64,000 nt of DNA from Chelativorans sp. ZYF759 (GCF_012911015.1 NZ_WVVV01000005.1:62255-126254), one strand, 5' to 3'; counted from the stretch's first letter, positions 52,751-62,342 are shown. Notes: a model not told the origin generated them from the sequence alone. Translations and numbers: made by a program.

Positions 52751-53302
52751 GTGACAGAGAACCGCCCTGCGAATGTTCGCTTGAGGAGCTTTTCCCGATC
52801 GCTGCCGATGGCGCTTCTGGTGGCACGCGAGGCGGTGATGAACCGCTTCCGGCCATCGCTCCACCTGTTCAATCTGACCGAGCAGCAGTGGCGCGTCCTG
52901 CGCGCGCTGAGTTCCGTGCATCAGGTCGAGGTGATGGACCTCGCCAAGGCGACTTGCCTTCTCGCCCCGTCGCTGTCGCGCATCCTGCGCGATCTGGAAG
53001 CGCGCGGGCTGGTGGCGCGCGAACATCCCGAAGCGGACATGCGAAGATCGTTGATCTCCATCAGTTCGAATGGACTCATGCTGATCGATGCCGTCGCGCC
53101 GCTGTCCGAAGGCACCTATGCCGAGATCACCGAAACCTTCGGCAAGGAGCGCATGGAGTTGCTGCACGGCCTGTTGAAGGAACTGACGCAGGCGCTCGAC
53201 GCGCTGCCGCAGCGCGATCATTCCGGTGTGGAGCTCGACGGGGAGGTTGCCGGTCTCCTCAATGAAAGGCGCCGCGGCCGTCCGCGAAGCGGAAGCGGCT
53301 AG
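52751..53302 (+). CDS. hpaR: MarR family regulator HpaR
   Basis: This 183-residue MarR protein has a winged helix (L-T-E-Q-Q-W-R-V-L-R-A-L, then L-L-A-P-S-L-S-R-I-L-R-D-L-E-A-R-G-L). HpaR represses the homoprotocatechuate operon until substrate binds. GTG start with GGAG close upstream. Ten bases after hpaH, and its end overlaps the convergent Hen1 gene by four bases. Confidence 0.9.
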   Translation: MTENRPANVRLRSFSRSLPMALLVAREAVMNRFRPSLHLFNLTEQQWRVLRALSSVHQVEVMDLAKATCLLAPSLSRILRDLEARGLVAREHPEADMRRSLISISSNGLMLIDAVAPLSEGTYAEITETFGKERMELLHGLLKELTQALDALPQRDHSGVELDGEVAGLLNERRRGRPRSGSG

Positions 53303-53928
53303 GGACCGCCTGAGGCGGGCCTGGTGAAAGCCGCCATCTGAGAAGGGCCGCCAAGACGCCGATGCCCTTCGGGCACGGGCTTGAAGACGACAGCATAGCC
53401 CCATTGCGACGCGATGCGTCCTGCCCATTCCTCGAACGTGTTCCGATCCCATTCGAAGCGATGGTCGTGATGACGGAAGCGCCCCTCGGGCACGCCAAGC
53501 AGTGGATTATACTCGCTGTTCGGCGTCGTCAGAATGACGGTTTCGGGTCGCATGAGGGAGAAGAGAGCCGCTTCGGCGGCCGGCAAAGCCGCCGGGTCCA
53601 GATGCTCTATGACCTCCAGCAGGACGGCGCAATCGAATCCCGCCAGCTGTCCGGGCTCGTCGGTCAGCGAGCGCACATCCAGGCGCACATCCCCAGGAAG
53701 CGTCATGTTCAGCGTTTCCAGACGCAGGCGGGCTGTCTCGATGGCGCCGGCGTGAAGATCAAAGCCCCACAAGCGTTCGACCTGCGGCAGGCGTGCCAGT
53801 TCCACCAGAAGATCGCCGTCGCCGCAGCCGAGATCGAGGATGGTGCGGGCACCGCTTGCCCGTACCTCGTCCAGAACGGCTTCGATACGTCTTCGATGAA
53901 GGCCGCTCCCGTCGCGGTTCAGGCCCAT
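53299..53928 (-). CDS. hen1: Hen1-type 3'-terminal RNA ribose 2'-O-methyltransferase, catalytic domain only
   Basis: This 209-residue SAM enzyme has D-L-G-C-G-D-G-D-L near 32-40. The Hen1 metal motif is E105-x-x-E108-H109 (L-L-E-V-I-E-H-L) plus H156 in H-H-D-H-R-F-E-W, with the T-T-P-N-S-E-Y-N signature between. The 47-residue gap between the two His matches known Hen1. Bacterial Hen1 usually has an extra N-terminal region and a Pnkp partner for RNA repair; neither is here. It overlaps the aminopeptidase gene by ten bases. Confidence 0.85.
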   Translation of the reverse strand: MGLNRDGSGLHRRRIEAVLDEVRASGARTILDLGCGDGDLLVELARLPQVERLWGFDLHAGAIETARLRLETLNMTLPGDVRLDVRSLTDEPGQLAGFDCAVLLEVIEHLDPAALPAAEAALFSLMRPETVILTTPNSEYNPLLGVPEGRFRHHDHRFEWDRNTFEEWAGRIASQWGYAVVFKPVPEGHRRLGGPSQMAAFTRPASGGP

Positions 53929-55175
53929 TCGCCTTTGCGGAAGACCGGTACGCGGCTGCCGTCCTGGTGCACGCCGTCAATATCGATCTCGGCGGAGCCG
54001 ATCATCCAGTCAACGTGAATGACGCTCTCGTTGCCGCCGCGCTCGGCGATCTGTTCGCGGGTCAGCGACCCGCCGTCGCGGAAGCATTTGGCATAGCACT
54101 GCCCGAGCGCGATGTGGCAGGCGGCGTTCTCGTCAAAGAGCGTGTTGTAGAACAGGAGCCCGCTTTGCGAGATCGGCGAGCCGTGCGGCACCAGCGCCAC
54201 CTCGCCAAGCCGGCGCGCACCTTCGTCGGAATCGAGCAGTTTCTCCAGCACCTTCTCGCCGCGCGACGCCTGCGCCTCGACGATCCGCCCTCCTTCGAAG
54301 CGCACCCGGATGTCGTCGATAAGGCTGCCTTGGTGCGACAGAGGTTTGGTGGAGGAGACGTGACCCTCGACCCGTGCAGCATGCGGCGTGGTGAACACCT
54401 CCTCGGTCGGAATGTTCGGGTTGCAGATGATGCCGTTCTTGGCCTGCGAGGCGCCGCCCATCCATTCATGCCCATCGGCGAGACCGACTGTGAGATCGGT
54501 GCCTGGTCCGGTGAAATGCAGGGCGTGGAAATTCTGACCGTTGAGCCAGTCGGAGCGCTGCTTCAGCGCGGCATTGTGCTCTTCCCAGCGCGTCACCGCG
54601 CCTTCCGTGTCCACCCGCGAGGCAGCAAAGATCGCATCGGCCAGTCGGCTGACCGCCTCGTCTGCCGACAGCTCGGGGAAGACGCGCATGGCCCAGGCCG
54701 TGCCCGGCCATGCGATGATGTTCCAGTTGATGTTGAAGCCCGTGATGCGCTCGCGCGCCGGGGTATAGGCGATCGAATTCGCCTTGTTGGCGCGCCCGAC
54801 TTTCTCCGGGTCCTCGTTGGCGAGCAGCATGGGATCGTCACCGACGATGGCGAGCCTGGCCGTGTTTTCGTCGAAGGCCTTCCCCATGCCGTCATAAAGC
54901 CAGGTCGGCGCCCGGTCGAAGCTTTGCTCCTCGGCGTGTCTGAACCGAGCGAGCGACAATTCCGGATCGGAGAGCAAGGGCGTGACGACACCCGCGCCCG
55001 CCTCATAAGCGTGCACCGCAATCCGCCGGACGAGCGGGAGCGCCTCCACAGGAGCGGTCAAGAGCAGGTCCTGGCCGCGCTCGAGCCGCAGCCCGACCTT
55101 CACAGCAACCTCCGCCAGCCTGTCGAGTCTGACTTCGTCGATGGGTATGGCGGCAACCGGGGACTGGAGGTTCAT
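53919..55175 (-). CDS. M29-family aminopeptidase
   Basis: This 418-residue AmpS/aminopeptidase T-like metallopeptidase has ligands in I-P-T-E-E-V-F-T-T-P, G-S-P-I-S-Q-S-G-L-L-F-Y-N-T-L-F-D-E-N and H-V-D-W-M-I-G. ATG at 55175 (MNLQSPVAAI) is preferred to 55223. It trims N-terminal residues from peptides. Upstream of and coupled to the Hen1 gene. Confidence 0.92.
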   Translation of the reverse strand: MNLQSPVAAIPIDEVRLDRLAEVAVKVGLRLERGQDLLLTAPVEALPLVRRIAVHAYEAGAGVVTPLLSDPELSLARFRHAEEQSFDRAPTWLYDGMGKAFDENTARLAIVGDDPMLLANEDPEKVGRANKANSIAYTPARERITGFNINWNIIAWPGTAWAMRVFPELSADEAVSRLADAIFAASRVDTEGAVTRWEEHNAALKQRSDWLNGQNFHALHFTGPGTDLTVGLADGHEWMGGASQAKNGIICNPNIPTEEVFTTPHAARVEGHVSSTKPLSHQGSLIDDIRVRFEGGRIVEAQASRGEKVLEKLLDSDEGARRLGEVALVPHGSPISQSGLLFYNTLFDENAACHIALGQCYAKCFRDGGSLTREQIAERGGNESVIHVDWMIGSAEIDIDGVHQDGSRVPVFRKGEWA

Positions 55176-55397
55176 GGCGTTCCTTGAGGACAAGTATCTT
55201 GGCCGCGAAACTAGGTTCGGCATCGAGCCTGGTCAATGGCAGCTTCCCGCGCTCGTTGCCGATTGCGCACGCGCCCGCGCTTTCGAAAGCTCTTTACAAA
55301 CGTAATAACATAACGCTATCGGAGCAGAGCCTTCTCTGATTGCCGGAGGACGAAAGCAATTGACAAAGCCGTCTGATTTTCCGACCGTCCGCCCGGT

Positions 55398-55590
55398 CAA
55401 GGTTCTTTCAGGTCGGAGTTTTCCGGCGTGGAAGCTAAGAGGGAATCCGGTGCCCCCCGGCGAGAGGGAAATCCGGAGCTGCCCCGCAACTGTAAGCGGC
55501 GAGCCGCTTTGTCGAATACGTCACTGGCATCTCGATGCCGGGAAGACAGGCAGAGCGACGACGACCCGCAAGCCAGGAGACCTGCCTGAC
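55398..55590 (+). ncRNA. Cobalamin riboswitch
   Basis: Conserved elements appear in order: GGGAATCCGGTGC, GAGCTGCCCCGCAACTGTAA, CACTGG, CGGGAAGACAGGC and the B12 box G-C-A-A-G-C-C-A-G-G-A-G-A-C-C-T-G-C at about 55568-55585. Together they are diagnostic of an adenosylcobalamin-type aptamer. It precedes the CbiX-like gene by 120 bases. Confidence 0.97.
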
Positions 55591-55680
55591 CTCATAGAGT
55601 TCCGTGGGCGGGGTGTACCATGGGAACGCACGCGCATTTGGGAAGTCTGCCTGCCGGCAGGTCTTTTCGCTCGTGGTTTC

Positions 55681-55710
55681 CGCTTCTCCCATCCGCACTG
55701 AGGAGAAGCG
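55681..55710 (+). promoter_or_regulatory. Shine-Dalgarno-masking hairpin, riboswitch expression platform
   Basis: CGCTTCTCC (55681-55689) pairs perfectly with GGAGAAGCG (55702-55710) over a 12-base loop. The right arm holds the GGAG ribosome-binding site of the gene starting at 55711. It suggests translational control of the downstream operon by the aptamer. Confidence 0.7.
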
Positions 55711-56559
55711 ATGATGCAGTCGACCAGGACCGGCAAACTTGATCAGGCATCTGCCGGGCATGGCGGCCGCGCGGTGCTGCTCGTCGCGCGCTCGGCCTTC
55801 GCCGCCGCCCCGCATCGAGAGATGGCCCGGATCGCGACACGCGCTGGTCGCCTGCCGGGCGTCGACCGGGCCGAATTCTGCTTCATCGAACAGGGCACGC
55901 CTTCGCTGCTGGAGCGGCTGCTCGAACTGAGACGCGAGGGGCTGGCGGAGATCACCCTCGTGCCGCTGATGCTGCCGATCGAGCCCGGCTTCAGAAACTG
56001 GCTCGTCCGATGCCTGCGACGCTGGCAAGGCGAAGTTCCCGGTCGGTGGCCACGCCTAAGTATCGCCAGTGGGCCTGCGGAGAGCCCGGCGCTCGAAACC
56101 CTGCTTGAATCCGTGCTGACGGACGAACGTGTGGAGATCATTCCCGAACCTGGCCGCCCGCTGGCGGTCGAAGGCTCGATCGTGCCGGCACAGAAACGCC
56201 GCGTCCTTGTCTGTGCGGGGCGTGCCTGCAACGAGGCTGGCGCGGACGCGATCTGGGGCCACCTGCGCAACTGTCAGGAACGGCGCAAGCTGCGCGTGAC
56301 GGGAGATGGCGTGATGACGGCCAAATCCACCTGTCTCGGCCCGTGCAGTCTCGCGCCGGTGCTGCAGGTGTTTCCCGAAGGAACCTATTATGGGGGCGTC
56401 ACCGAAGCCGCCATCGACGCCATCGTTGAGGAACATCTACTCGGCGGACGGGTCGTTGAAAAACACGCATATCCACCGACCGGCAGGAAGCAACGGCTGC
56501 GCGATCCGCACGCCGACTCCGCCACGCCTTATCGAGAAAAGGACGAAATTCATGCATGA
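55711..56559 (+). CDS. CbiX-like / [2Fe-2S] ferredoxin-domain fusion protein
   Basis: This 282-residue protein has a CbiX/chelatase-like N-terminal half (about 20-125, E-I-T-L-V-P-L-M-L-P-I-E-P-G-F) and a C-terminal thioredoxin-like [2Fe-2S] domain. The latter has Cys in V-C-A-G-R-A-C-N and C-L-G-P-C-S-L-A-P-V. Such proteins occur under B12 riboswitches in cobalamin or cobalt loci. Role probably in cobalt handling or chelation; not proven. It overlaps the binding-protein gene by eight bases. Confidence 0.8.
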   Translation: MMQSTRTGKLDQASAGHGGRAVLLVARSAFAAAPHREMARIATRAGRLPGVDRAEFCFIEQGTPSLLERLLELRREGLAEITLVPLMLPIEPGFRNWLVRCLRRWQGEVPGRWPRLSIASGPAESPALETLLESVLTDERVEIIPEPGRPLAVEGSIVPAQKRRVLVCAGRACNEAGADAIWGHLRNCQERRKLRVTGDGVMTAKSTCLGPCSLAPVLQVFPEGTYYGGVTEAAIDAIVEEHLLGGRVVEKHAYPPTGRKQRLRDPHADSATPYREKDEIHA

Positions 56560-58048
56560 CAAGCACACAAGACTTCTCGCAGGGCTGCTGACAGCCGCTT
56601 TCGCCGCCACTGCGCCGGTCGCCGCCATCGCCCAGGACAAGCTTCAGGTCGGCGCGACCTTCCTGGCCAGCGGGCTCGACCCGGCGCGCGGGTCCAATGG
56701 CTGGTCGCTGGTCAGCCACGGCATCGGGGAAAAGCTCTTCATGGTCGACGCCGAAGGGCGTCTCGTGCCGGAACTGGCGGAGCGGGCAGAGCGCATCGAT
56801 GAGCTGACCTGGCATGTCAAACTCGCTGAGGGTCGCTACTTTTCCGATGCAAGACCTGTGACTGCTGAAGCCCTGGCAGAAGGCTTTTCCAATACATTCG
56901 CCAACAACTCTACCGCGCGCTCTACGGGAGGCATGATCGAGTTCTCGGCGTTCGACGATCACACGCTGGCAGTCCAGACGGAGCGGCCCGTGGCCTATAT
57001 CGAGGCGCTGTTCGCCGAATGGCCGCTGATCGCCTACACGCTCGATGATGATGGCGAAGCGGTCTTCACCGGCCCCTATGCCGTCGAATCCTTCCATCCC
57101 GACGACCGGATCGAGCTGGTCGCCAATCCGTATTTCGAGGGGGCGGATGCGCGCTCCGACCTGACGCTGCGCCGCTTCGGCGATGCGCAGACCCTGGCGC
57201 TCGCCTTCGAGGCTGGGGAACTCGATCTGGCCTTCGGGCTTCCCTCCGAGATGGCGCCTCGGCTGGCGGCACAGGCGGGGCTGGAGGTGAAGTCGTTCAC
57301 GGTTGGCTATCAATACATGGCGATCCTCAATCTGGACCGGCCCGCGCTGCAGGACGAGGCCGTGCGGCAGGCGATCGACCTTGCCATCGACCGCGAGCAA
57401 CTCGTGGCGGCCATTAATGGCGGCGTGCCGGCGACGGGCGCCTTCGCGCCCTATTTCCGCTTCGCGCCAGCCGACCCGCGCCCCTCAGACGTCGAGGCGG
57501 CCGCAGAATTGCTTGCCGACGCCGGCTATCGTGCCGGCAGTGATGGCGTGCTGGAACGTGATGGCGAGCGCTTGTCCGTGCGCATCCTTGCCTATCCGCA
57601 GCGACCGGATCTGGTGACCATGCTGCCGGTCGTGCGCGCGCATCTGACCGGTCTCGGCTTCGAGGTCGATACGCGGGTGGTGGAGAATGTCAGCGAGGCT
57701 GCGGCCGACGGCGACTTCGACATATTCCTCTGGGCCCAGCACACCGCGCCTTCCGGCGACCCTGCCTTCTATTTCACTTCCATGCTCCGAAGCGGCGGGC
57801 CGATCAATCACAGCCGCTACGCGGATCCGCAATTCGACGAAATCCTCGACCGTCTTGTAGAGGCGGAGGATGCGGAATTGCGTGCTGAACTGGCACTCGA
57901 CGCGCAGGACCGTCTCTTCGAGACCGTTCCGGTCGTCTACCTCGTCTCGCCGCAATGGCATGTCGGGCTTTCGGAGAGGCTGGCGGGATACGAACCTTGG
58001 GGCTCGGACTATCACGTCCTGCGCGCCGAGATCGGCCAAGGTCGGTAG
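56552..58048 (+). CDS. Nik/Opp-type ABC substrate-binding protein under B12 control
   Basis: This 498-residue SBP family 5 protein starts MHDKHTRLLAGLL with a signal peptide ending A-A-I-A-Q-D and has domains resembling NikA. B12-riboswitch control suggests cobalt, a cobalt chelate or a corrinoid precursor as substrate; inferred. Two permease genes follow, but no ATPase gene. Confidence 0.9.
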   Translation: MHDKHTRLLAGLLTAAFAATAPVAAIAQDKLQVGATFLASGLDPARGSNGWSLVSHGIGEKLFMVDAEGRLVPELAERAERIDELTWHVKLAEGRYFSDARPVTAEALAEGFSNTFANNSTARSTGGMIEFSAFDDHTLAVQTERPVAYIEALFAEWPLIAYTLDDDGEAVFTGPYAVESFHPDDRIELVANPYFEGADARSDLTLRRFGDAQTLALAFEAGELDLAFGLPSEMAPRLAAQAGLEVKSFTVGYQYMAILNLDRPALQDEAVRQAIDLAIDREQLVAAINGGVPATGAFAPYFRFAPADPRPSDVEAAAELLADAGYRAGSDGVLERDGERLSVRILAYPQRPDLVTMLPVVRAHLTGLGFEVDTRVVENVSEAAADGDFDIFLWAQHTAPSGDPAFYFTSMLRSGGPINHSRYADPQFDEILDRLVEAEDAELRAELALDAQDRLFETVPVVYLVSPQWHVGLSERLAGYEPWGSDYHVLRAEIGQGR

Positions 58049-58054
58049 GGAAAC

Positions 58055-58975
58055 ATGGCACGGCTGGCAATAGGGAGCGGCATTCGCGCGCTCGCCAGCC
58101 TGCTGGCGGTGTCGCTTGGGGCATTCTTGCTGATCGCGCTCATGCCGGCCGACCCGGTCATGATCGCGATCCGCGCCTGGAACCTCGCGCCCACGGAAGA
58201 AACAGTGGCCGCGTTGCGCGAGAACTGGGGCCTCGACCGGTCCCTGCCTGAACGATACGTGATCTGGCTTACCGGGTTCGTGGCCGGCGACTGGGGACTG
58301 TCCTTCCGCACTGGCGAACCGGTGCTGACGGAGTTCCTGCGCCGACTTCCCCTGTCGGTTGGCGTCGGCGTGTCGGGTCTCCTCCTGGCGATCGCGCTCT
58401 CGGTGCCACTCGGGCTGGCCGCCGCCCAGCGACCGGGTGGATTCGCCGACCGCTTCAGCCGGCTCATTGCCATCTCCGTGCAGGCCGTACCGGCGTTCTG
58501 GATCGGTCTCGTGGCGATCTGGCTTCTGGGTGTCCATCTCCAGATCGTGCGGCCCTTCTCGGGTGGACCGAGCATCGTCGCGATTGCCACTGCCATCATC
58601 GCACTGCATTCGATGGGGGTGCTTTCGCGCGTCTATCGCAAGGACATGCTGGAGCAGGCGAGCCGGCCGCATTTCCGCACCGCGCTGGCCAAGGGTCTCT
58701 CGCGGCATCAGGCGCTCTGGCATCATTGCCACCGTAGCGCCTTTTTCGCGCTGCTCGCGGCGGTCCGTTCCGAAGCAGGCTGGGTCATCGGCTCGACCGC
58801 CACGCTGGAGGTGTTGTTCGGCCTGCCGGGCATCAGCCAGTTCCTGGTGCAGAGCATCGCGGTTCGCGATTATCACGTGCTTATCGCCTATGTGATGGTC
58901 GTCGCCGGATGGATGCTGCTGATGAACGCAATCCTGCAGTTTGCCATGCGCCGGCTCGATCCGAGGCACGCATGA
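58055..58975 (+). CDS. ABC permease, NikB/DppB-like
   Basis: This 306-residue membrane protein has L-I-A-L-M-P-A-D-P and N-W-G-L-D-R-S-L near the N-terminus, typical of DppB/NikB, and the coupling loop Y-R-K-D-M-L-E. In this copy the loop continues L-A-K-G-L-S. Its stop overlaps the next permease by four bases. Confidence 0.9.
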   Translation: MARLAIGSGIRALASLLAVSLGAFLLIALMPADPVMIAIRAWNLAPTEETVAALRENWGLDRSLPERYVIWLTGFVAGDWGLSFRTGEPVLTEFLRRLPLSVGVGVSGLLLAIALSVPLGLAAAQRPGGFADRFSRLIAISVQAVPAFWIGLVAIWLLGVHLQIVRPFSGGPSIVAIATAIIALHSMGVLSRVYRKDMLEQASRPHFRTALAKGLSRHQALWHHCHRSAFFALLAAVRSEAGWVIGSTATLEVLFGLPGISQFLVQSIAVRDYHVLIAYVMVVAGWMLLMNAILQFAMRRLDPRHA

Positions 58976-59748
58976 AAGGCTCCCTTCTTCTCGGCGGCCT
59001 GCTCATGCTGCTTCTTCTCGGCGGGGTGTGGCAGCCACACGATCCCGATGCGATCGATCTGCTTGCGCGGCACGCCACGCCGTCGGTGGCCCATCCGCTG
59101 GGGACCGACCATCTCGGGCGCGATCTTCTCTCGCGGATGATGGTGGCGGGATGGCGCTCCGCACTCGTCGTGCTGATCGTAGGCGCGATCGGCCTGGTGG
59201 GCGGCTCGCTGCTGGGCACCGTCGCCGCATTGATGGGCGGCTGGGGCGAGGCTGTCATCGTCAAGATTGCCGAGACCTTCATCGTCGTCCCCACGCTTAT
59301 CGTCGCCCTGGCAATGGCAGCGGTCATGGGGCTGTCGCCGACGAGTGCGGGCGTGGCGCTCGGACTGGCGGGTCTCGGACCCTACACGCTCTTGTCGAAT
59401 TCCCTCACGCGGCGTCTGCTCGGCCAGCCTTTCGTGCTGTCGGCGCGGGCGATGGGTGCCGGAACTGCCGCCATGACGCTGCGCCACATTCTGCCCAACA
59501 CCGCGCCGGTGCTGTTTGCCTATGTCGGCAGCAATGCCGGACAGGCCATCATCGCCTATGCGGCGCTCGCCTTCATCGGGCTGGGGGCGGATCCGACCCG
59601 GCCGGATTGGGGCGGCATGCTGTTCGAGTACCGGATGTTCGTTTTCGATTCGCCGATGCTCATGCTCTGGCCAGGCCTGGCGATCGCGGTCACGGCCGGG
59701 CTGCTGAATTGGGTCTTCGATCCCGAGGCCGTGCCGGCGGCGACATGA
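58972..59748 (+). CDS. ABC permease, NikC/DppC-like
   Basis: This 258-residue permease has G-T-D-H-L-G-R-D-L-L-S-R, the DppC/NikC signature, and A-R-A-M-G-A-G near the coupling helix. It pairs with the previous permease. No ATP-binding gene lies beside it, so the ATPase may be encoded elsewhere or shared. Confidence 0.92.
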   Translation: MKGSLLLGGLLMLLLLGGVWQPHDPDAIDLLARHATPSVAHPLGTDHLGRDLLSRMMVAGWRSALVVLIVGAIGLVGGSLLGTVAALMGGWGEAVIVKIAETFIVVPTLIVALAMAAVMGLSPTSAGVALGLAGLGPYTLLSNSLTRRLLGQPFVLSARAMGAGTAAMTLRHILPNTAPVLFAYVGSNAGQAIIAYAALAFIGLGADPTRPDWGGMLFEYRMFVFDSPMLMLWPGLAIAVTAGLLNWVFDPEAVPAAT

Positions 59749-59813
59749 TGCGGCTTGTGTCACCTGTAATTTCGCAACAATAACGCCCCCAGATTTCCCG
59801 GACTCCCTTTGCC

Positions 59814-62342
59814 ATGAACCACTCGGCCCTTCTCGCCATCCTCTTCTTCATCTCCGGAGCAGCCGCCCTGATCTACCAGGTGCTGTGGGTGCGCGAACTG
59901 GGACTGCTCTTCGGATCGACCGCGGAAGCGGCTGCGCTGACGATCGCCATCTTCTTTGCCGGCATTGCGCTCGGCGGCTGGTTCTGGGGCGCGCGGGCCG
60001 GGCAGACACCGCGACCGCTCAGGACCTTCGGTCTTCTGGAGATCGGCGTGGCCATCACCGCGCTGGGGCATTTCCTGGTGGCCGACATCTATTTCGCGAT
60101 CTACCCGACGCTTTACGCCGCGATGGGCGCTTCGCCGGTGCTCGAAACGTTTCTCAAGGCGCTTGTCGCCGCGACGATCCTGATGCCCTCTGCCTTCCTG
60201 ATGGGCGGAACGCTGCCGCTGATGGGGCAGCACGTGGTCCGCGCCCGAGACGAACTCGGACGCCAGGGGTCGCGCCTCTACGCAATCAACACCGCCGGCG
60301 GCGCCACCGGTGCTCTCGTCGCTGGCTTCGTCCTGCCGATGGCGCTTGGCTATTCAGGTGCCTATCTGCTGGCGGTCGGCATGGATCTGCTGGTCGGTCT
60401 TTCGGCGGTCGTTCTGGCCAGGCGCGTGCTTCCGATGGCGACGCAGCAGAGGCAAGCCGCCTCCGCGAGCCGGCTTCCGTTCCTCATCTGGTCCGTGGCC
60501 TTCCTGTCGGGCGTCGTGACACTGGCAGTCGAGGTGATCTGGACCCGCCTCTTCGCACAGGTATTGCAGAACTCCGTCTACACCTACTCGCTCGTGCTCA
60601 CGACATTTCTAGCGGCGCTTGCCCTGGGTGCGGGGCTCGCCAACTGGCTGGCCCGCCAGAAGGTCTTCCACCCCGGCCATGTGCTCAGCCTTCTGCTGTT
60701 CGGTTCCGCGCTCGTCGTGGCGGGCACGCCCTGGCTCTTTCATGCCGTGACCGGCGGGCTCGGCTATCTCGGGCATGGACAGGATTTCCTCGGCTACGTC
60801 CTCGCCGTCCTCGAGGCGGCCAGCATCGTGATGCTCCTGCCTGGCGTGGTGCTGGGCGCTGTGCTTCCCTATCTCCTGCGGCTCATGCAGGGGGAGGGAG
60901 CAGCTCCGGGAGCGGTGCTGGGCCGTCTCATTGCCGTCAACACGGCAGGCGCCATTCTCGGTGCGCTGCTGGCAGGCTTCGCGCTGTTGCCGGTGTTCGG
61001 CTCGTGGCAGTCCCTGCAGTTGCTCGCTGCCGTCTATCTGGTGCTGGGCGCCGCGACGCTTGGCATCATGGGCAACATCAGGCTGAGCGTGAAGGCGCCG
61101 GGCATGTTGCTTGCGATCACTGCGGCCATATTCGTGGTGACCGTTCCGCCCGAACTGGAGACGATCCGGATCAATCCCATGCGCGGCGAAAACCTCGTGG
61201 AGATGCGCGAAGGGCGCGCAGCACACACCGCCGTCATTGAGCGCGAGGGCAATCTGGCGATACGGGTCAACAATTACTACACGCTCGGCGGATCGGGCGC
61301 GATGATCGCGGAGCGCAACCAGACGCTGATCCCGCTGCTGGCGCATCCCGATCCGCGGGAGATTTTCTTTCTCGGCATGGGAACAGGCATCACTGCGGGG
61401 GCGGCGCTGTTTCTGGATCCCGAGCGCGTGACGGTCTGCGAGATCCTGCCGGACGTCGTGGAACTCGCCGAGGCGCATTTCGGCTCCTACACCAACGGAC
61501 TCTTCGAAGACGAGCGCGTGACCATCCATGCGGAGGACGGGCGTCACTGCCTGGCGCGCAGTACGGCGCGTTACGATGCCATCATCGCCGACCTCTTCAC
61601 GCCGTGGAAGGCGGGCACGGGCAATCTCTACACGCTGGAACATTACCGCATCGCTTCCAGTCGCCTGAAGGAGGGCGGCTTCTATGTCCAGTGGGTGCCG
61701 CTCTATCAGGTGTCCATGGCGGAGCTCGAAATCATCGCGCGCACCATGAATGAGGTCTTCCCGCAGCTGACGCTCTGGCGCGGCGATCTCTATGCGGAGC
61801 GGTCGATTCTTGCGCTTGTGGGGTCGACCGACGAGGCCCCGCTCGACATCTCGGTCCTGCGCGAGAATGCGCGTGCCACGGCGACGAACCCCGACATGCC
61901 GGATGCCTATTTCGAGGCGATGGGGCTCAAACTCTATGCCGGCAACGCCCGAAGCGGCCTTTTTGGCGATGCCGCGATCAACACCGACAACCGGCCGATC
62001 ATCGAGTATCAGGCGCCGCGAACCCACCGCGCGGTGCTGACAGGCAGTGCCCGCTGGGTCACCGGCCTGGAGAGGGACGGGTTCTATCGGTTGCTCGCCG
62101 AGGCTCTTGCCCCTTCCTCCGATCCCTACCTGGCTGGTCTCGACGAAGACCGGCTCGGCTATGTCGACGCCGGTCGCATCTATGCCGCCTACCGGGGCCA
62201 GCATCACCGAGGCGAAAGCGAGGCAGCCGCGGAAAGCTGGCAGGCCTTCACCACGCTGACACCGGCCTTTGCGCGCCGGCCGGATTCGCCCGCCGGTCAG
62301 GTCGGAAGCGGGGTGACGATGTTCGGTCTGTCGGAGGACTGA
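59814..62342 (+). CDS. Membrane-domain/spermidine-synthase-like fusion protein
   Basis: This 842-residue protein has a large N-terminal membrane domain (about 12 helices, residues 1-430) and a spermidine-synthase-like domain (about 450-690). The latter has L-G-M-G-T-G-I-T-A-G and the Asp in I-I-A-D-L-F-T-P-W-K. Family members are annotated fused MFS/spermidine synthases. Whether it makes polyamine is unproven. It starts 65 bases after the permease. Confidence 0.88.
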   Translation: MNHSALLAILFFISGAAALIYQVLWVRELGLLFGSTAEAAALTIAIFFAGIALGGWFWGARAGQTPRPLRTFGLLEIGVAITALGHFLVADIYFAIYPTLYAAMGASPVLETFLKALVAATILMPSAFLMGGTLPLMGQHVVRARDELGRQGSRLYAINTAGGATGALVAGFVLPMALGYSGAYLLAVGMDLLVGLSAVVLARRVLPMATQQRQAASASRLPFLIWSVAFLSGVVTLAVEVIWTRLFAQVLQNSVYTYSLVLTTFLAALALGAGLANWLARQKVFHPGHVLSLLLFGSALVVAGTPWLFHAVTGGLGYLGHGQDFLGYVLAVLEAASIVMLLPGVVLGAVLPYLLRLMQGEGAAPGAVLGRLIAVNTAGAILGALLAGFALLPVFGSWQSLQLLAAVYLVLGAATLGIMGNIRLSVKAPGMLLAITAAIFVVTVPPELETIRINPMRGENLVEMREGRAAHTAVIEREGNLAIRVNNYYTLGGSGAMIAERNQTLIPLLAHPDPREIFFLGMGTGITAGAALFLDPERVTVCEILPDVVELAEAHFGSYTNGLFEDERVTIHAEDGRHCLARSTARYDAIIADLFTPWKAGTGNLYTLEHYRIASSRLKEGGFYVQWVPLYQVSMAELEIIARTMNEVFPQLTLWRGDLYAERSILALVGSTDEAPLDISVLRENARATATNPDMPDAYFEAMGLKLYAGNARSGLFGDAAINTDNRPIIEYQAPRTHRAVLTGSARWVTGLERDGFYRLLAEALAPSSDPYLAGLDEDRLGYVDAGRIYAAYRGQHHRGESEAAAESWQAFTTLTPAFARRPDSPAGQVGSGVTMFGLSED

